This document shows, one piece after another, positions 1 to 9,877 of a stretch of 64,000 nucleotides of DNA. Where the stretch lies: the NCBI RefSeq assembly GCF_000243715.2, contig NZ_AHMO02000007.1:376054-440053 (forward strand), given 5' to 3'. Under the pieces are notes generated by a model, which worked only from the letters and a program-made list of their open reading frames with translations, was not told where the DNA came from and searched no databases. The DNA is from Leptospira broomii serovar Hurstbridge str. 5399 (lineage in GTDB: Bacteria > Spirochaetota > Leptospiria > Leptospirales > Leptospiraceae). The first letter of the stretch is position 1. Every line of letters starts with the position of its first letter. The position numbers were made by a program, and so were the translations under genes.

Positions 1-966
1 TGTTAAATAAACATATTTTCGAGCACGCATCACGTCTCCCAATGGGCGATGTTCTAACAGAGCTTCCCACGGATCAAAAATGGTTTCTTCCACTTTTGTT
101 TGGAATGAAATCGCTTCCTGGCTGCCGAATTCTTGCTGAGGAATAGTTAGTCGAGCAACGGTTACGTAGGGTGCTTCCGATTCCGCCCAATTCTTGGACG
201 CGTCCTCAATCGGAGTACTTGTTTCATCCGCGAAGAATTGGACTTGAAAAGAATAAACAAGGGGCTCTTGGGTTAGGCGTGTCTTCATGTCGAGGCCCCA
301 ATGATTTGAAGCATCCTTGGCGGGCATTTGATTTTCGGGTGGTAGAAGGCGAACCCGCACCGCATACGGACCCCATGAGATCGGTGCGGCGCTATAGAAT
401 GGTTCAGTGGCGAATCCGCTAAACGGTTTGTTAAACGTAGCCGCCGCCTTTCGGATTCTAGAAATCGCCCCTAAAAATCCGTATGTCGTAAAAAGATATT
501 TTAGAAGTGCACCGCCACCCTTTGCCACCGCCGTTACTAAGCCGACAAATTCGTCGCTCTTCGGCGATGAGAATGTTTCCAAATTAATGAGTAAAAAGTC
601 CTGGGCAGTTACATTTCCGTTTCCTAATGCTCCGGGTGAGTTGAGACCGAGCACTTTAATCGCAAAACCGCGAATATCCCCTTTAGAGTCGGGTTGGATT
701 TTCATACTTCCGCTGGAAAGACGAATCAATGATTCATAGGTTCCGAATTTAGCAAAAAGTCCTTGCTTTGCATGCTCGGGCAAATCCGGAAGAACTTCTA
801 ATTTGGCCTTCATTCCCAATAGTTGGTTGCGGTGTAAAGTCCTCCCTTTCCCGAACAGCTTCGAATTTTCCTGCTGAATAGATTGGAACTGCTTCGCATA
901 TCCCGTAAATCGCGTTTCTTCATCCGCCGCGATATCCTCTTTCCAATTCACACTTGCAGGTTTCAT
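1..966 (-). CDS. Catalase-like haem protein, C-terminus cut by window edge
   Basis: The reading frame is open from an ATG at 966 to the first base of the window, giving 322 residues without a stop. The sequence shows catalase-superfamily features: an N-terminal GKGRTLHRNQ-like segment, a FGTYESLIRLSSGS-like stretch followed by DIRGFAIKVLG, and a later SWGPYAVRVRLLP region. This fits the heme-dependent catalase-like (SrpA/catalase-related) group better than a classical large catalase, because the usual N-terminal catalytic region is short. A GGGGGA ribosome-binding site lies just upstream of the ATG. Function as peroxide detoxification or another haem peroxidase reaction is inferred from the family. 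The gene upstream in the same direction is the Ste24 protease, but two hairpins separate them, so co-transcription is doubtful. Confidence 0.8.
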   Translation of the reverse strand, partial: MKPASVNWKEDIAADEETRFTGYAKQFQSIQQENSKLFGKGRTLHRNQLLGMKAKLEVLPDLPEHAKQGLFAKFGTYESLIRLSSGSMKIQPDSKGDIRGFAIKVLGLNSPGALGNGNVTAQDFLLINLETFSSPKSDEFVGLVTAVAKGGGALLKYLFTTYGFLGAISRIRKAAATFNKPFSGFATEPFYSAAPISWGPYAVRVRLLPPENQMPAKDASNHWGLDMKTRLTQEPLVYSFQVQFFADETSTPIEDASKNWAESEAPYVTVARLTIPQQEFGSQEAISFQTKVEETIFDPWEALLEHRPLGDVMRARKYVYLT

Positions 967-1092
967 CGATTTTCCCCCGGACAACTTGCTTATAAGGACC
1001 TTAGTCGTAAGTCAATATAGAATAATTAATGTATGAAGAAAACAAAATATTTTCGGACTATTTTTTCGCTTGTTCAGAACTAGTGAGGTAGG

Positions 1093-1116
1093 TACTGCGG
1101 ATTTTTTTCCGCAGTA
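1093..1116. repeat. Hairpin with T-rich loop
   Basis: An 8-bp perfect inverted repeat, TACTGCGG and CCGCAGTA, flanks an eight-base ATTTTTTT loop. It sits between the Ste24 protease gene and the catalase-like gene, in the untranslated region of the latter. Neither strand has a clear T-run after the stem, so it is not a classical terminator. Confidence 0.4.
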
Positions 1117-1164
1117 AAGTGCTATTTGAAAAAAGTCATCGAAATACTCGGCATCATATATCTG

Positions 1165-1198
1165 GTAAAAGAAGAATTTTAGAAATTGCTAAAATTCT
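1165..1198 (-). terminator. Probable terminator of the Ste24-like protease gene
   Basis: A perfect 10-bp stem (AGAATTTTAG at 1173-1182, CTAAAATTCT at 1189-1198) with a six-base loop lies 18 bases downstream of the protease stop codon. Read on the minus strand the stem is followed by a T-rich stretch (TTCTTTT). The stem is AT-rich, so termination strength is uncertain. Confidence 0.5.
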
Positions 1199-1216
1199 AT
1201 TCCGGATATGTACATA

Positions 1217-2461
1217 TTAAGGCGCTGAATATTTCTCGGCCATGTCGATTCGTTCCAGCGTCGTCGGATGAGAGTGGTTGTAGATCACTTCCCATCGATT
1301 CGGATTGAGTCTTGATTTATTATCCTTTGCTAATTTTTGTTCCGCGCCAATGAAGGCTTTCTTATCGTTGGTCAGAATCAAGGCTTCCATATCCGCCTCA
1401 GCTTCCTGCATCCTGCTAAACGTGCTCCAGGCAGGCTTGGTAATCGTACCGATTAAGGATAAGATCAAAAAAAGAAAGGGTAGGGTGGAAGGCGAATAAA
1501 ACTCCTTCAAGGGAATTTTTCCTTCCCGTTTCGTTTTCAAAAATATAAAACTGACGATAAAGCAAAGCGCTAGCGTTTCCAAAGTGCTGATGGCGATATC
1601 CTTAATTTGATGATTATGAGTCCAATGTCCTATCTCATGTCCTAATACGCTGATCACTTCCTCCTCGGTATGATTCTTGATCAAGGTATCGTATAAGAAG
1701 ATTTTGCGATTGGACCCCCAGCCGGTAAAGTAAGCATTCGTATGTCCGGAGTACTTGCTTTCATTAATCACATAAACTTCCGAAACTTCGATCTTTGCGC
1801 GGTCGCATAGCTGGACAATTTTATGCTTCAAATTTCCTTCTTCGATCGGATGATATTCGTAAAAAAGAGGAGTGATTAAAATCGGAAATAAAACGGAGAA
1901 TAATAGTCCTAAAATGAGAGCGCCCAACGGTATGAGATATTTCCAGACATTTTGGAACTTTCTCAGAATATACGCGGCGCCCAAGCCGATCAATGTCATA
2001 ATTACGATTCCGATTGCGAGGGATTTGCCGGTAAAGATAATCCAATCGGAAATCGTCATTGCGGAAAATCCGAATTCGTGCTCCAATACGTATCCAAAGT
2101 AAAAATTAAACGGCAATTCGACTAAGAACTTTGCAAAACTCAAAATCAGTAAAAACAACGCCACCGACAGATAAAATCTATCGTTAGTTTTTCTTAGTAA
2201 ATAGTTTTCTAGTTTGACCGAGAGAGGCGTGAATACGATCAAACCGGCCAATGTAAAATCGAGTAAATCGGAAGCGAGCGAAGCAAAGAAACCTCTCCGT
2301 TCATATTCGATCCCGTTTTGAATATCTTCTTCCGTAAAATATTTTAAAATACTTTCATGTATTTCCGGCGAAGTGTCGCCCATATAAGAAATAAATCTCA
2401 AAAGGATCGTGAATGCCAGTTGAGCAAAATACAAAATTAATATAACATTTCGAATCGACAT
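1217..2461 (-). CDS. M48 family membrane metalloprotease (Ste24/CAAX protease-like)
   Basis: This 414-residue protein has the architecture of Ste24-type M48A peptidases: several N-terminal membrane segments (about residues 5-25, 65-85, 97-115, 145-165 and 178-198), a cytoplasmic zinc-protease domain, then more membrane helices near 285-305 and 325-345. The zinc motif HEIGH is at residues 275-279, and the downstream third-ligand region EAEADMEA is near residue 354. The family cleaves C-terminal peptides of prenylated proteins in eukaryotes; the bacterial substrates are mostly unknown, and membrane-protein quality control is a reasonable guess. The length matches the family. The gene is probably monocistronic, with a hairpin downstream and a nested inverted repeat upstream. 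Confidence 0.9.
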   Translation of the reverse strand: MSIRNVILILYFAQLAFTILLRFISYMGDTSPEIHESILKYFTEEDIQNGIEYERRGFFASLASDLLDFTLAGLIVFTPLSVKLENYLLRKTNDRFYLSVALFLLILSFAKFLVELPFNFYFGYVLEHEFGFSAMTISDWIIFTGKSLAIGIVIMTLIGLGAAYILRKFQNVWKYLIPLGALILGLLFSVLFPILITPLFYEYHPIEEGNLKHKIVQLCDRAKIEVSEVYVINESKYSGHTNAYFTGWGSNRKIFLYDTLIKNHTEEEVISVLGHEIGHWTHNHQIKDIAISTLETLALCFIVSFIFLKTKREGKIPLKEFYSPSTLPFLFLILSLIGTITKPAWSTFSRMQEAEADMEALILTNDKKAFIGAEQKLAKDNKSRLNPNRWEVIYNHSHPTTLERIDMAEKYSAP

Positions 2462-2589
2462 ATTCTAGTCCCGGCTCCTTGATGCGAAGTAAGACTGCTA
2501 GACGGTATATACGGGTCAACAAGAATTAAATTCGACTCCCGATGTCGGCATTACAGCCTCAAAAAAGTATTACTAGACATCGATTACAT

Positions 2590-2668
2590 AAACGAGGAGA
2601 TTCGATTTCCCTAGTTTCATACGAAAGAGATCGTATGAATCGGATTCGAGAATCCAATCTCCTCGTTT
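2590..2668. repeat. Nested inverted repeat between two minus-strand genes
   Basis: The outer arms AAACGAGGAGATT (2590-2602) and AATCTCCTCGTTT (2656-2668) are a perfect 13-bp inverted repeat. Inside them lies a perfect 9-bp hairpin, TTCATACGA (2616-2624) and TCGTATGAA (2631-2639), with a six-base loop. The element starts only a few bases after the stop codon of the lactonase-like gene on the minus strand. It could be a terminator-like structure or an RNA-stability element; there is no long T-run. Confidence 0.6.
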
Positions 2669-2675
2669 AAAAATA

Positions 2676-3710
2676 TTAACGCCGACCGTTATGCGACGAA
2701 TCTCCGGCTAGTAAAGAGATCGGATTCTTCCCTTCCCATTGCGTCGGCTCATGCCCGTAAATTACTTTTATTTTCGGAAATGCTTTAGAAAAAGAATTCA
2801 ATTTTCGTAACGCTGCGATGCTATCTTTACGGTCTACCGTCGCGCCGGGAGGAATCGTTTTTTCGAAACCTACTTTTAGATGAGATGCGTCGAATGTGAA
2901 GAGCAAAGGTTCATTTGGAGTATTTAGAAGTACGGCTATCTCTCCCTTGGTATGTCCGAATGCGGGAATTATCCAAACCGAGCCGTCTCCGAATAAATCC
3001 AAAACCTTCCCTAAAATCGGCATTTCATAATAGTTTTGATCGGGTAGAACGGAGCCTTCAAAATCGATCGATAGAGCTTTAGGAGCATATCCGTGAAAAA
3101 TTGCGAACGGTTTGCCGGCGTCCTCAGCCTCTTCCTTTGATAAGAGAATTCGAATCGGCCCTCTTTTTCGCAGCGATTCCATTCCTCCAATATGGTCCCA
3201 GTGCAAATGGGAGACGATTACGAAAAGAATATCCTCATTAGGAATATTCATCTTTGTTAATCTGCTACCTATGTCCGATCCTTTTTCGGATTTGCAAGGA
3301 ATGTTATAGAATGATCCGATTAGGCTAAAATCGCATTTGCCTTCTTGGTTTACGGCAGGGACTCCGGAATCCATGAGGAATTTACCGAACTTAGGATGTT
3401 GAACTAGATAACTAAGCGAAGGAACCCATTGTTCTTTTTTTTCCGATACGGGAGTATTAGGGTCCTCCGCGTCGATTAGAATGGACGGTCCCGTTAAAAC
3501 ATAACCGGTATGGATTGCGGTGACATTCAATTTTGTCGAACTCGAAAAAACTTCTTTCCAATCGGAAAAACGATTATTTCTTTCCTCGGGCTTTTTCCAA
3601 TCTTGAAAATCCTTACGTAAAGGAGGACCTAGGAAACATCCTCCTACTATTAAAGCGCTAAAGAGTAACGGAATTCCTATCATTATTCCTCGTATACGTT
3701 TACCTAACAT
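2676..3710 (-). CDS. Metallo-beta-lactamase-fold hydrolase, putative lipoprotein (lactonase-like)
   Basis: The metal-binding motif HLHWDH occurs after a VIVS strand, with further metallo-beta-lactamase-fold signatures: DSGVPAVN, GHTKGEIAVLL and YGHEPTQW. This pattern matches the N-acyl-homoserine-lactonase-like (AttM/AiiA) branch. The start was placed at 3710 because GGAGG lies five bases upstream of that ATG; an in-frame start at 3776 exists but has no better signal. From 3710 the protein begins with basic residues, a hydrophobic core and a lipobox-like ALIVGGC, so it is predicted to be an exported lipoprotein. It is divergent from a Crp/Fnr regulator, with a palindrome in the shared promoter region. 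The substrate is unknown; lactone hydrolysis is family-level inference. Confidence 0.82.
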   Translation of the reverse strand: MLGKRIRGIMIGIPLLFSALIVGGCFLGPPLRKDFQDWKKPEERNNRFSDWKEVFSSSTKLNVTAIHTGYVLTGPSILIDAEDPNTPVSEKKEQWVPSLSYLVQHPKFGKFLMDSGVPAVNQEGKCDFSLIGSFYNIPCKSEKGSDIGSRLTKMNIPNEDILFVIVSHLHWDHIGGMESLRKRGPIRILLSKEEAEDAGKPFAIFHGYAPKALSIDFEGSVLPDQNYYEMPILGKVLDLFGDGSVWIIPAFGHTKGEIAVLLNTPNEPLLFTFDASHLKVGFEKTIPPGATVDRKDSIAALRKLNSFSKAFPKIKVIYGHEPTQWEGKNPISLLAGDSSHNGRR

Positions 3711-3785
3711 CATTACCTCCGGGATCGGCGCCGTATCGGGAGTCGATCCATTGATTCGAAGAATAAGTGAAAGCATTCAATTGTG

Positions 3786-3803
3786 CTGGAACTTTTGTTC
3801 CAG
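3786..3803. promoter_or_regulatory. Palindromic operator candidate in a divergent promoter region
   Basis: CTGGAAC, TTTT, GTTCCAG form a perfect 7-4-7 palindrome at 3786-3803, midway between the divergent lactonase-like gene (starting at 3710) and the Crp/Fnr regulator (starting at 3840). The arrangement is typical for a regulator binding its own divergent promoter. Binding itself is inferred. Confidence 0.5.
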
Positions 3804-3839
3804 TTTCCGTCTTATTCTTAGAAAAGAGGAAGGAATTCC

Positions 3840-4541
3840 GTGGATTTTTCTGAAAAAGTTTTAAAAGCGATTCAGCTGAGTTTTTTTTCCAGAATTAAAA
3901 GAGAGTCGTACGAGCCTTTATTCAAACAAGGCAGAATCGTAAAATTTTCCGCCGGAGAAGTCATACATCAAGCATTCGAAGAAGCTACTTATGCCGGGTT
4001 GGTTCTTTCGGGGTTTTTTAGATTGTATCTTTCGTCTCCTTCCGGCAGGCAGACAACGGTTCGCTATGCGAGAGCCGGAGAGGTGATGGGTTTAGTCGGA
4101 GCGCTTGCCAACCGAGGAACCATAAAAGAATCGGATGATACTTATGTACAAGCGTTAAGCGACTCCGAAGTATTCGCGATTTCGTTTCGTGATCTTAGGG
4201 AATATGGAAGACGCTCTCCCGAATTATCTTGGATATTTGCCGAAGAATGCGCTTCAAGAGTCTACTCTGTGCTTCGTGAGCTATACGGGCTTGCCTTTAC
4301 GAGCGTAAAAGAACGATTGGCACGTCAGCTACTTTTGACAGCTGTCAGTCAATCGGAACATCCCTTTTTATCGGTAAAAATGTCGCAGCAGGATTTGGCG
4401 GATTCCATAGGAACGGTGCGGGAGGTCGTAGTACGTGAATTGCGGGCATTGAAGGTAGCAGGTTTGGTTTCCTCGACAGGAAGTAAAATCGAGATTTTAA
4501 ATCCCGAAGCATTGCTGGAACTTTTCGAAAAAGCCGATTAA
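3840..4541 (+). CDS. Crp/Fnr family transcriptional regulator
   Basis: The 233-residue protein has an N-terminal cyclic-nucleotide-binding-type beta-barrel (about residues 20-130, with GEVIHQAFEEATYAGLVLSG and a VRYARAGEVMGLVGAL segment) and a C-terminal winged helix with the recognition region MSQQDLADSIGTVREVV near residues 178-195. No N-terminal cysteine cluster for an Fe-S centre is visible. The start is GTG, preceded by an AGGAAGGAA ribosome-binding site. The regulator is divergent from the lactonase-like lipoprotein and probably controls it and itself through the palindrome between them. The effector is unknown. Confidence 0.9.
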   Translation: MDFSEKVLKAIQLSFFSRIKRESYEPLFKQGRIVKFSAGEVIHQAFEEATYAGLVLSGFFRLYLSSPSGRQTTVRYARAGEVMGLVGALANRGTIKESDDTYVQALSDSEVFAISFRDLREYGRRSPELSWIFAEECASRVYSVLRELYGLAFTSVKERLARQLLLTAVSQSEHPFLSVKMSQQDLADSIGTVREVVVRELRALKVAGLVSSTGSKIEILNPEALLELFEKAD

Positions 4542-4715
4542 GCTTCCGTTATGGGATTATCGAAGACTTATCGAATATTTCGGTCGATTGGATCGCATTA
4601 TAGAAATCGGAAGATTAAACCTAACAACAGATATATGATTTTTACATCTTTTGGCTTAGTCAAACTTATCCGAAAATCGGTTGATTTTCCTCCTTTCTTC
4701 ATTAAAAATTAATCA

Positions 4716-5333
4716 ATGTGCGATTCGTATAGTATCAATACATCGGCCGATGAAATCATTTCTGAATTTGAAATCAGTAGCGAGCAAGAGACGATCGGAG
4801 AAAAATACAGATTGAATCGAAGCGTTGGACCCGGAGATATCGCTCCCGTTTTAATTGCAAAAGGAGAAGATCGCATTCTCCGGAATTATAAATGGGGGAT
4901 CTGGAACAGTAAGAGCCAAAAATATGAAACGATCGCTCGAATTGAAAGTATTAAGACTTCTCCACTATGGAAAGATGCGATCAAGGATAAGGATTCTCGA
5001 TGCATTATTCCCGCTAGCTCCTTTTTCGAATGGAAAGTCATTTCAGAGGAAGAGAAGGTCAGCGTTGAAATTTTTCATAAGTCCGAGGAATTATTTGCGT
5101 TTGCAGGTATACACATGCATTACCATGAAAACGGTAAAGTAATACCTGGATTTGCAATTATTACCGTTCCGGCGTCTTTGGAAATGACTCCGGTAGGAGA
5201 TCACCAACCTGGAACGATTGCAAAGGACGACTTCGACGCTTGGTTGGAAGGTAACGCAGACCCGATTTCGTTGATTCGAAGTGAACGGGGAATAACTTTC
5301 GAAATAAAGAGTAGAATCGGCTCCGACTCCTGA
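4716..5333 (+). CDS. SOS response-associated peptidase-like protein (SRAP/HMCES family, divergent active site)
   Basis: The 205-residue protein starts MCDSYS, keeping Cys2, which becomes the N-terminal nucleophile in the SRAP family (YedK/HMCES) and crosslinks abasic sites in single-stranded DNA. The glutamate motif appears as ASSFFEWK. However, the usual NAR-x-E motif reads IARIES, so the asparagine is replaced by isoleucine, and the family HxRRP/HxRMP motif reads GDHQP, with glycine where the catalytic histidine is expected. The overall length and order of motifs match the family. It may retain DNA binding while having altered crosslink chemistry, or it may be inactive. It stands alone between the Crp/Fnr regulator and a convergent MFS gene. 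Confidence 0.78.
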   Translation: MCDSYSINTSADEIISEFEISSEQETIGEKYRLNRSVGPGDIAPVLIAKGEDRILRNYKWGIWNSKSQKYETIARIESIKTSPLWKDAIKDKDSRCIIPASSFFEWKVISEEEKVSVEIFHKSEELFAFAGIHMHYHENGKVIPGFAIITVPASLEMTPVGDHQPGTIAKDDFDAWLEGNADPISLIRSERGITFEIKSRIGSDS

Positions 5334-5728
5334 TTCTTGAAATTAAGTATATTATTATTATTTAATATAAAAGTCGGTCCACTTTCTAAAGCGGATTCGG
5401 ATCGTTTTTGCTCATCGTTTAATCAAGGAAGATAATTGATTTTAACGGGAAACGGATCGGAGAGATATTAGTTCCGTCAAACGAATATCTTAATAATTGA
5501 GAGTTTTTACGGCAAAGAGAGTCCAGAAGACTCCGGCTGCAACATAAGATTCCCTTTTTCCTTTTCCTTCGCTTTATGTTCCTACTCAACTTTGAATGAT
5601 AGGGACGATTCAATAAGCCCTTTAAACCGTAATCTGAAATTTCAATTCCATGAGGAAAGAAATATTTTCCGATTCGAAACCGATTTTAATAAAGAAAAAA
5701 GGTTCCGGCTCTAGAACAATCGATTAGG
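5334..5728. other. Gene-free interval
   Basis: These 395 bases lie between the convergent SRAP and MFS genes. I see no plausible gene: a 64-codon minus-strand frame at 5419-5613 has no ribosome-binding site and no recognisable composition. A run of ATT triplets occurs near 5348-5362. No strong terminator was found. Confidence 0.5.
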
Positions 5729-6916
5729 CTACTGGGGTTTCCGTTTCATATCTTCGATTTTAACCGAAGTAAGGTAAAGTAGAACAAGAATCGTAACTAA
5801 AGACGAAACTATGAAGACCGTAGGCGCGCCGAAGACGTACCATAGGAATCCGGCAAACGAACTAGCAAGTAGAGCTGCGAGACTATTGAGTCCGGCAAAC
5901 GTTCCGATTGCGGTAGCTGAGTCGTTAGAACTAGTGATGTTCGTAATCAATGCCTTCGTGATTCCTTCCGTAGACGCGGCATAAATACCGTAGATGAAAA
6001 ATAATAGATAGAAGAGTTCCTTTTTCTCCGCAAAGGCCATTCCGAAATAGACTATACTGAACAAACCCAGACCCAGTAGTAGAATCCGTCTTAATCCTAT
6101 TTTGTCCGAAAGTATTCCGATCGGAAAGGATGCGATCGCGTAGATTAGATTATAGAAAATATAAACCGCAATCACTTCCAAATCCGTAAACCCTTTACTC
6201 TTAACCATCATCAGTAAAAATACGTCGGAACTATTCACTAATGCGAAAATGAGTAACGCGATCGACAAACGTCGGTATGAGATTGGACTCTCCTTCCAGT
6301 AGTTCAAAAACGAGAAGAACCCCGTCGGCTTTATCGTAGGGGAAGTGGAGACCTTCTTTTTTTCTTTTAGAAATCGGGAAATAATTACGGCGATAAAACC
6401 GGGAATAATCGCCCAGTAGAAAAGCGATGAATAATCTTCAGGGAAAAAATGCAGATAGATAATGGCGCAGATAGGACCTATCACGGCGCCAAGAGTATCC
6501 ATAGAACGATGAAATCCGAAAACGGTTCCTTTCGTCTCGGGAGTCGCCTCATCGGATAATAAAGCATCTCGAGCGCCGGTCCGTAATCCTTTTCCGAATC
6601 GATCCAATGTTCTCGCGGAGAAGATCCATACAGGGAACGTTAGTAGCGCCATCATCGGTTTGGAAAGCGCGCTTAAAAAATATCCCCATTGTACGAATGG
6701 GACCCTTCTACCGCTAGCATCCGAAAGATTTCCGAAATATCCCTTGCTCAATCCCGCCGTCGCTTCGGCGAAACCTTCTAAGATTCCGATCAATAAAACT
6801 GAAAATCCTATGCTCTTTAAATATAAAGGCAGTATCGGATACAGCATTTCGCTGGCGATATCCGTGAATAAACTGATGAACGAGAGAACCCAAATAGATT
6901 TTGTAATTGCTTTCAT
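5729..6916 (-). CDS. MFS transporter
   Basis: The 395-residue protein has about twelve hydrophobic segments, split by a central charged loop (KEKKKVSTSPTIKP, near residues 190-203). The first half carries a variant of the MFS loop 2-3 motif (GNLSDASGRRVP), and the second half repeats it as GILSDKIGLRRI, the normal internal duplication. An acidic residue in helix 1 (SLFTDIASEMLYPILPLYLK) is typical of the drug/metabolite efflux-like branch. The substrate cannot be assigned. The gene stands alone, convergent with the SRAP gene and divergent from the histidine kinase downstream. Confidence 0.88.
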   Translation of the reverse strand: MKAITKSIWVLSFISLFTDIASEMLYPILPLYLKSIGFSVLLIGILEGFAEATAGLSKGYFGNLSDASGRRVPFVQWGYFLSALSKPMMALLTFPVWIFSARTLDRFGKGLRTGARDALLSDEATPETKGTVFGFHRSMDTLGAVIGPICAIIYLHFFPEDYSSLFYWAIIPGFIAVIISRFLKEKKKVSTSPTIKPTGFFSFLNYWKESPISYRRLSIALLIFALVNSSDVFLLMMVKSKGFTDLEVIAVYIFYNLIYAIASFPIGILSDKIGLRRILLLGLGLFSIVYFGMAFAEKKELFYLLFFIYGIYAASTEGITKALITNITSSNDSATAIGTFAGLNSLAALLASSFAGFLWYVFGAPTVFIVSSLVTILVLLYLTSVKIEDMKRKPQ

Positions 6917-7511
6917 AGTGATAGGGTAATGCGCGTCTTACCCGTCGATTTCCTTACTGGGGATTTCGTTTCGAACTGCTTTGCTTCTGCTAAAAATTGC
7001 AGGAAGATTCAACTAAGAACGGAAGCTTCCGAAAGGAAAGTCGTTTTTTATGAAATTCCTCGCATTTAAGGATTACGTCGAATAGTTTCGACTAGAATAA
7101 GGCATGAACCCGCAAGATAGGCGAATTTGTTCAGTCAAGGATATTTATGATCCATATTCGACTCGGTGCTATTGAAAACATTTTTTTGCTCTCATTTTGT
7201 AACCGATTTAAGAAGGAAAGATGGCGCACTTCCCTTTTTTAGAAGCTAGGCTTCTCATACGTTTTTACACGCTTTGAAATCATTCCAGTCGTCGATGGCC
7301 CGTCTCACACTAGTAAGAGATTGCAAAATGAAGCAGGATGATAATAGTTACGGCGAACTTAATTGCGGATATTCATCGATAAAGTTCGGAGACGTTTAGG
7401 CGATTATCGATAGGTTTTATATCGTTTAATTAGGCTCGACCACGAAGAAACAGTAAGGTTTTACTCTTTCGATAGTAAATGGATAGGGATCAATCCGAAG
7501 GGGGTACAAAT
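6917..7511. other. Divergent promoter interval, no gene seen
   Basis: About 595 bases separate the divergent MFS and histidine kinase genes. Only a weak hairpin (AGAAGC, TAG, GCTTCT at 7241-7255) and very short frames are visible. The interval presumably holds both promoters. Confidence 0.4.
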
Positions 7512-9860
7512 ATGACCGAGAAAAAAGTAAATTTCCCTACGAATTTGGATTCGATTAAGCAGAGTGAATTTCTATACCGAGCGATGGCAAAAAATTTCCC
7601 GAACGGAGTAGTCGCCATCTTCGACCGGGATCTTCGATATGTATTGATCGACGGAACCGGACTGGCGGATATAGGACTGTCTTCCGAAGAGATGGAAGGT
7701 AAAACGATTTGGGAATTATTTCCGCCGGAAACTTGTAATCAGATCGAGCCGCATTATAGGGCCACTCTAAACGGAGAATCTACCGTCGCCGAAATTCCTT
7801 TCCGAAATAATATATTCAAAGTCTATCATGTACCGATCAAGGACGACCAGGGGAAAGTTTTGTTCGGGATGGTTATGACCCAGAATATTACCGATCGCAT
7901 ACAAACAGATATCGCATTGCGTGAAAGCGAGCGTAGATATAGGGAGATTTTCGATAATACATCCGACTGTCTTTTTTTGTTGGACGTCACTTCGGATGGT
8001 CGTTTTAAAATTATAGAGCTCAATGCCGCTGAAGAGCAGGCTACAGGCTTAAAAAATGCAGAGGTATCCGGAAAATTCGTCGAGGAAATACTTCCTCCCG
8101 ATCTATCAGAAGAGGTGATTAGGAATTATAAGATGTGCGTGGAACGAGGCAAATTGATCGGCTATGAGGAAAAATTGGACTTTGCATTCGGTCCTAAATA
8201 TTTCCAGACTCTTCTAATACCCGTCAGAAACGCCTCGAATCAAATTTACAGAATTGTAGGAGTCGCTAGAGATATTACTCTGCAGAAGCAATCCGAGGAG
8301 CTCATACAAAAGAGCGAGCAACGTCTCCGAAACATCATCGACGGCCTTGGTCCTTATATGTTTGTCGGATTGATGAGGCCGGACGGAACCGTGATCGAAG
8401 CCAATATGACCGCTCTTTCTGCCGCAGCTTTAAAACCCGAAGATGTAATCGGAAAACTTTTTGAAGAAACATATTGGTGGTCGTATTCCGAGGAAAGTAA
8501 AAGGGAACTGCGAATGGCCATCGATCGAGCAGCGCGGGGAGAATCATATCGCAAGGATGTTCAAGTCCGAACTGCGGAAAATAAATTCATTGTCATAGAT
8601 TTTTCGATCCAGCCTCTACCGGATGAAACTGGCGCCGTCACATATTTAATTCCGTCGGGGATAGTTATTACCGAGCGCAAACTTGCCGAGGAGGCGTTAC
8701 GAGAGTCCCGACAAATGTATCGTGAGCTTGTTGAGAATATTAACGACGTCATTTTTTCGGTCGATACCGAAGGTATTCTCACTTATATCAGCCCCGTAGT
8801 CAGATTTTTTACCGGATACAGTCCTGAAGAATTGATAGGACGTCACTTCGCGGAACTAGTCGTATCCGAAGATCAAGAATATGCAAACCGCTTATTTCGG
8901 TCGGCTCTTTTGGGCAATCGCGAAGTGTCAGAAGTCAGAATCAAAGCGACCAAGGGAAACCATCTTTGGGTGCTGGTATCTACTCGTCCTTTGGTTCGGA
9001 ACGAAAAGATCGTCGGAGTTGCCGGTGTTTCGACGGATATTACGAAGCGTATGCAGTTGGAGCAGCAACTACTTCAGTCTCAGAAAATGGAAAGTCTAGG
9101 AACTTTAGCGGGAGGAATCGCTCACGATTTTAATAATATTCTTAGCATCATGCTCGGACATCTTTCGCTGCTGACAAAGTTCGCCGCAGATCCTGGTAAG
9201 CGGATTCAAAGCATAGAGGCGATTACTAAAGCGGTCGATAGAGGGGCGGCGTTAGTCCGTCAATTATTAACGTTTGCCCGTAAATCCGACCCGACATTTC
9301 TTCCGCTTAAAGTGGATTCGATCACCAATGAGATTCTCACGTTGATGAACGGTACATTCCCGAAACTCGTTTCAGTGGAAACTCAAATCGATTCGAAGAT
9401 CCCTCCAGTAATCGCGGATCATAACCAAATCCATCAAGTATTGCTAAATCTTTGCGTAAATAGTCGCGATGCAATGCCCGATGGAGGTACGCTTTCGATT
9501 CATGCCCGTGCCGTTACCGGCGATTTCGTTCGAACTTCTTTTACCAACGCGGATGCAAATGAGTATGTTGAAATTACCGTAGCAGATACCGGCTCTGGAA
9601 TGGATGAAGCTACTCGGGCTCGTATCTTTGAGCCTTTCTTTACGACGAAAAAGGACGGAAAGGGAACGGGATTAGGTCTTGCAACCGCTTATGGAATTAT
9701 CAGACAGCATCGTGGTTTTATCAGCGTGGAATCCTCGGTGGGGAAAGGTACGAACTTTAGAATTTATTTACCGACGCAATTGCGCGGCGATTCTCCGAAA
9801 GAAGAGCACAAGGATCTTGCGGGAAGGGACCCTCACACGATGGAAAAGAAACGATTTTAG
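7512..9860 (+). CDS. Multi-PAS sensor histidine kinase (lost its receiver by frameshift)
   Basis: About 782 residues from the ATG at 7512, chosen because GGGGG lies eight bases upstream; an earlier ATG at 7479 lacks such a site. Four PAS-type domains (roughly residues 20-130, 140-265, 270-395 and 405-520) precede a HisKA domain with the phosphorylated histidine in GGIAHDFNN at His538. A HATPase domain follows, with [16 protein letters not shown] and GTGLGLA boxes. No membrane helices are visible, so it is cytosolic. The last 25 or so residues after the ATPase domain are out of family: reading one base back in the same DNA gives [14 protein letters not shown], the normal start of a receiver domain. 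The gene is therefore probably the 5' part of a broken or frameshifted hybrid kinase. Confidence 0.88.
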   Translation: MTEKKVNFPTNLDSIKQSEFLYRAMAKNFPNGVVAIFDRDLRYVLIDGTGLADIGLSSEEMEGKTIWELFPPETCNQIEPHYRATLNGESTVAEIPFRNNIFKVYHVPIKDDQGKVLFGMVMTQNITDRIQTDIALRESERRYREIFDNTSDCLFLLDVTSDGRFKIIELNAAEEQATGLKNAEVSGKFVEEILPPDLSEEVIRNYKMCVERGKLIGYEEKLDFAFGPKYFQTLLIPVRNASNQIYRIVGVARDITLQKQSEELIQKSEQRLRNIIDGLGPYMFVGLMRPDGTVIEANMTALSAAALKPEDVIGKLFEETYWWSYSEESKRELRMAIDRAARGESYRKDVQVRTAENKFIVIDFSIQPLPDETGAVTYLIPSGIVITERKLAEEALRESRQMYRELVENINDVIFSVDTEGILTYISPVVRFFTGYSPEELIGRHFAELVVSEDQEYANRLFRSALLGNREVSEVRIKATKGNHLWVLVSTRPLVRNEKIVGVAGVSTDITKRMQLEQQLLQSQKMESLGTLAGGIAHDFNNILSIMLGHLSLLTKFAADPGKRIQSIEAITKAVDRGAALVRQLLTFARKSDPTFLPLKVDSITNEILTLMNGTFPKLVSVETQIDSKIPPVIADHNQIHQVLLNLCVNSRDAMPDGGTLSIHARAVTGDFVRTSFTNADANEYVEITVADTGSGMDEATRARIFEPFFTTKKDGKGTGLGLATAYGIIRQHRGFISVESSVGKGTNFRIYLPTQLRGDSPKEEHKDLAGRDPHTMEKKRF

Positions 9861-9877
9861 TTATAGAAGATAAGAAA

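Noticed and set aside
9841..9862. Programmed -1 frameshift in the hybrid kinase
   Set aside because: No classical slippery heptamer with a downstream stem was found, so an indel is the simpler explanation.
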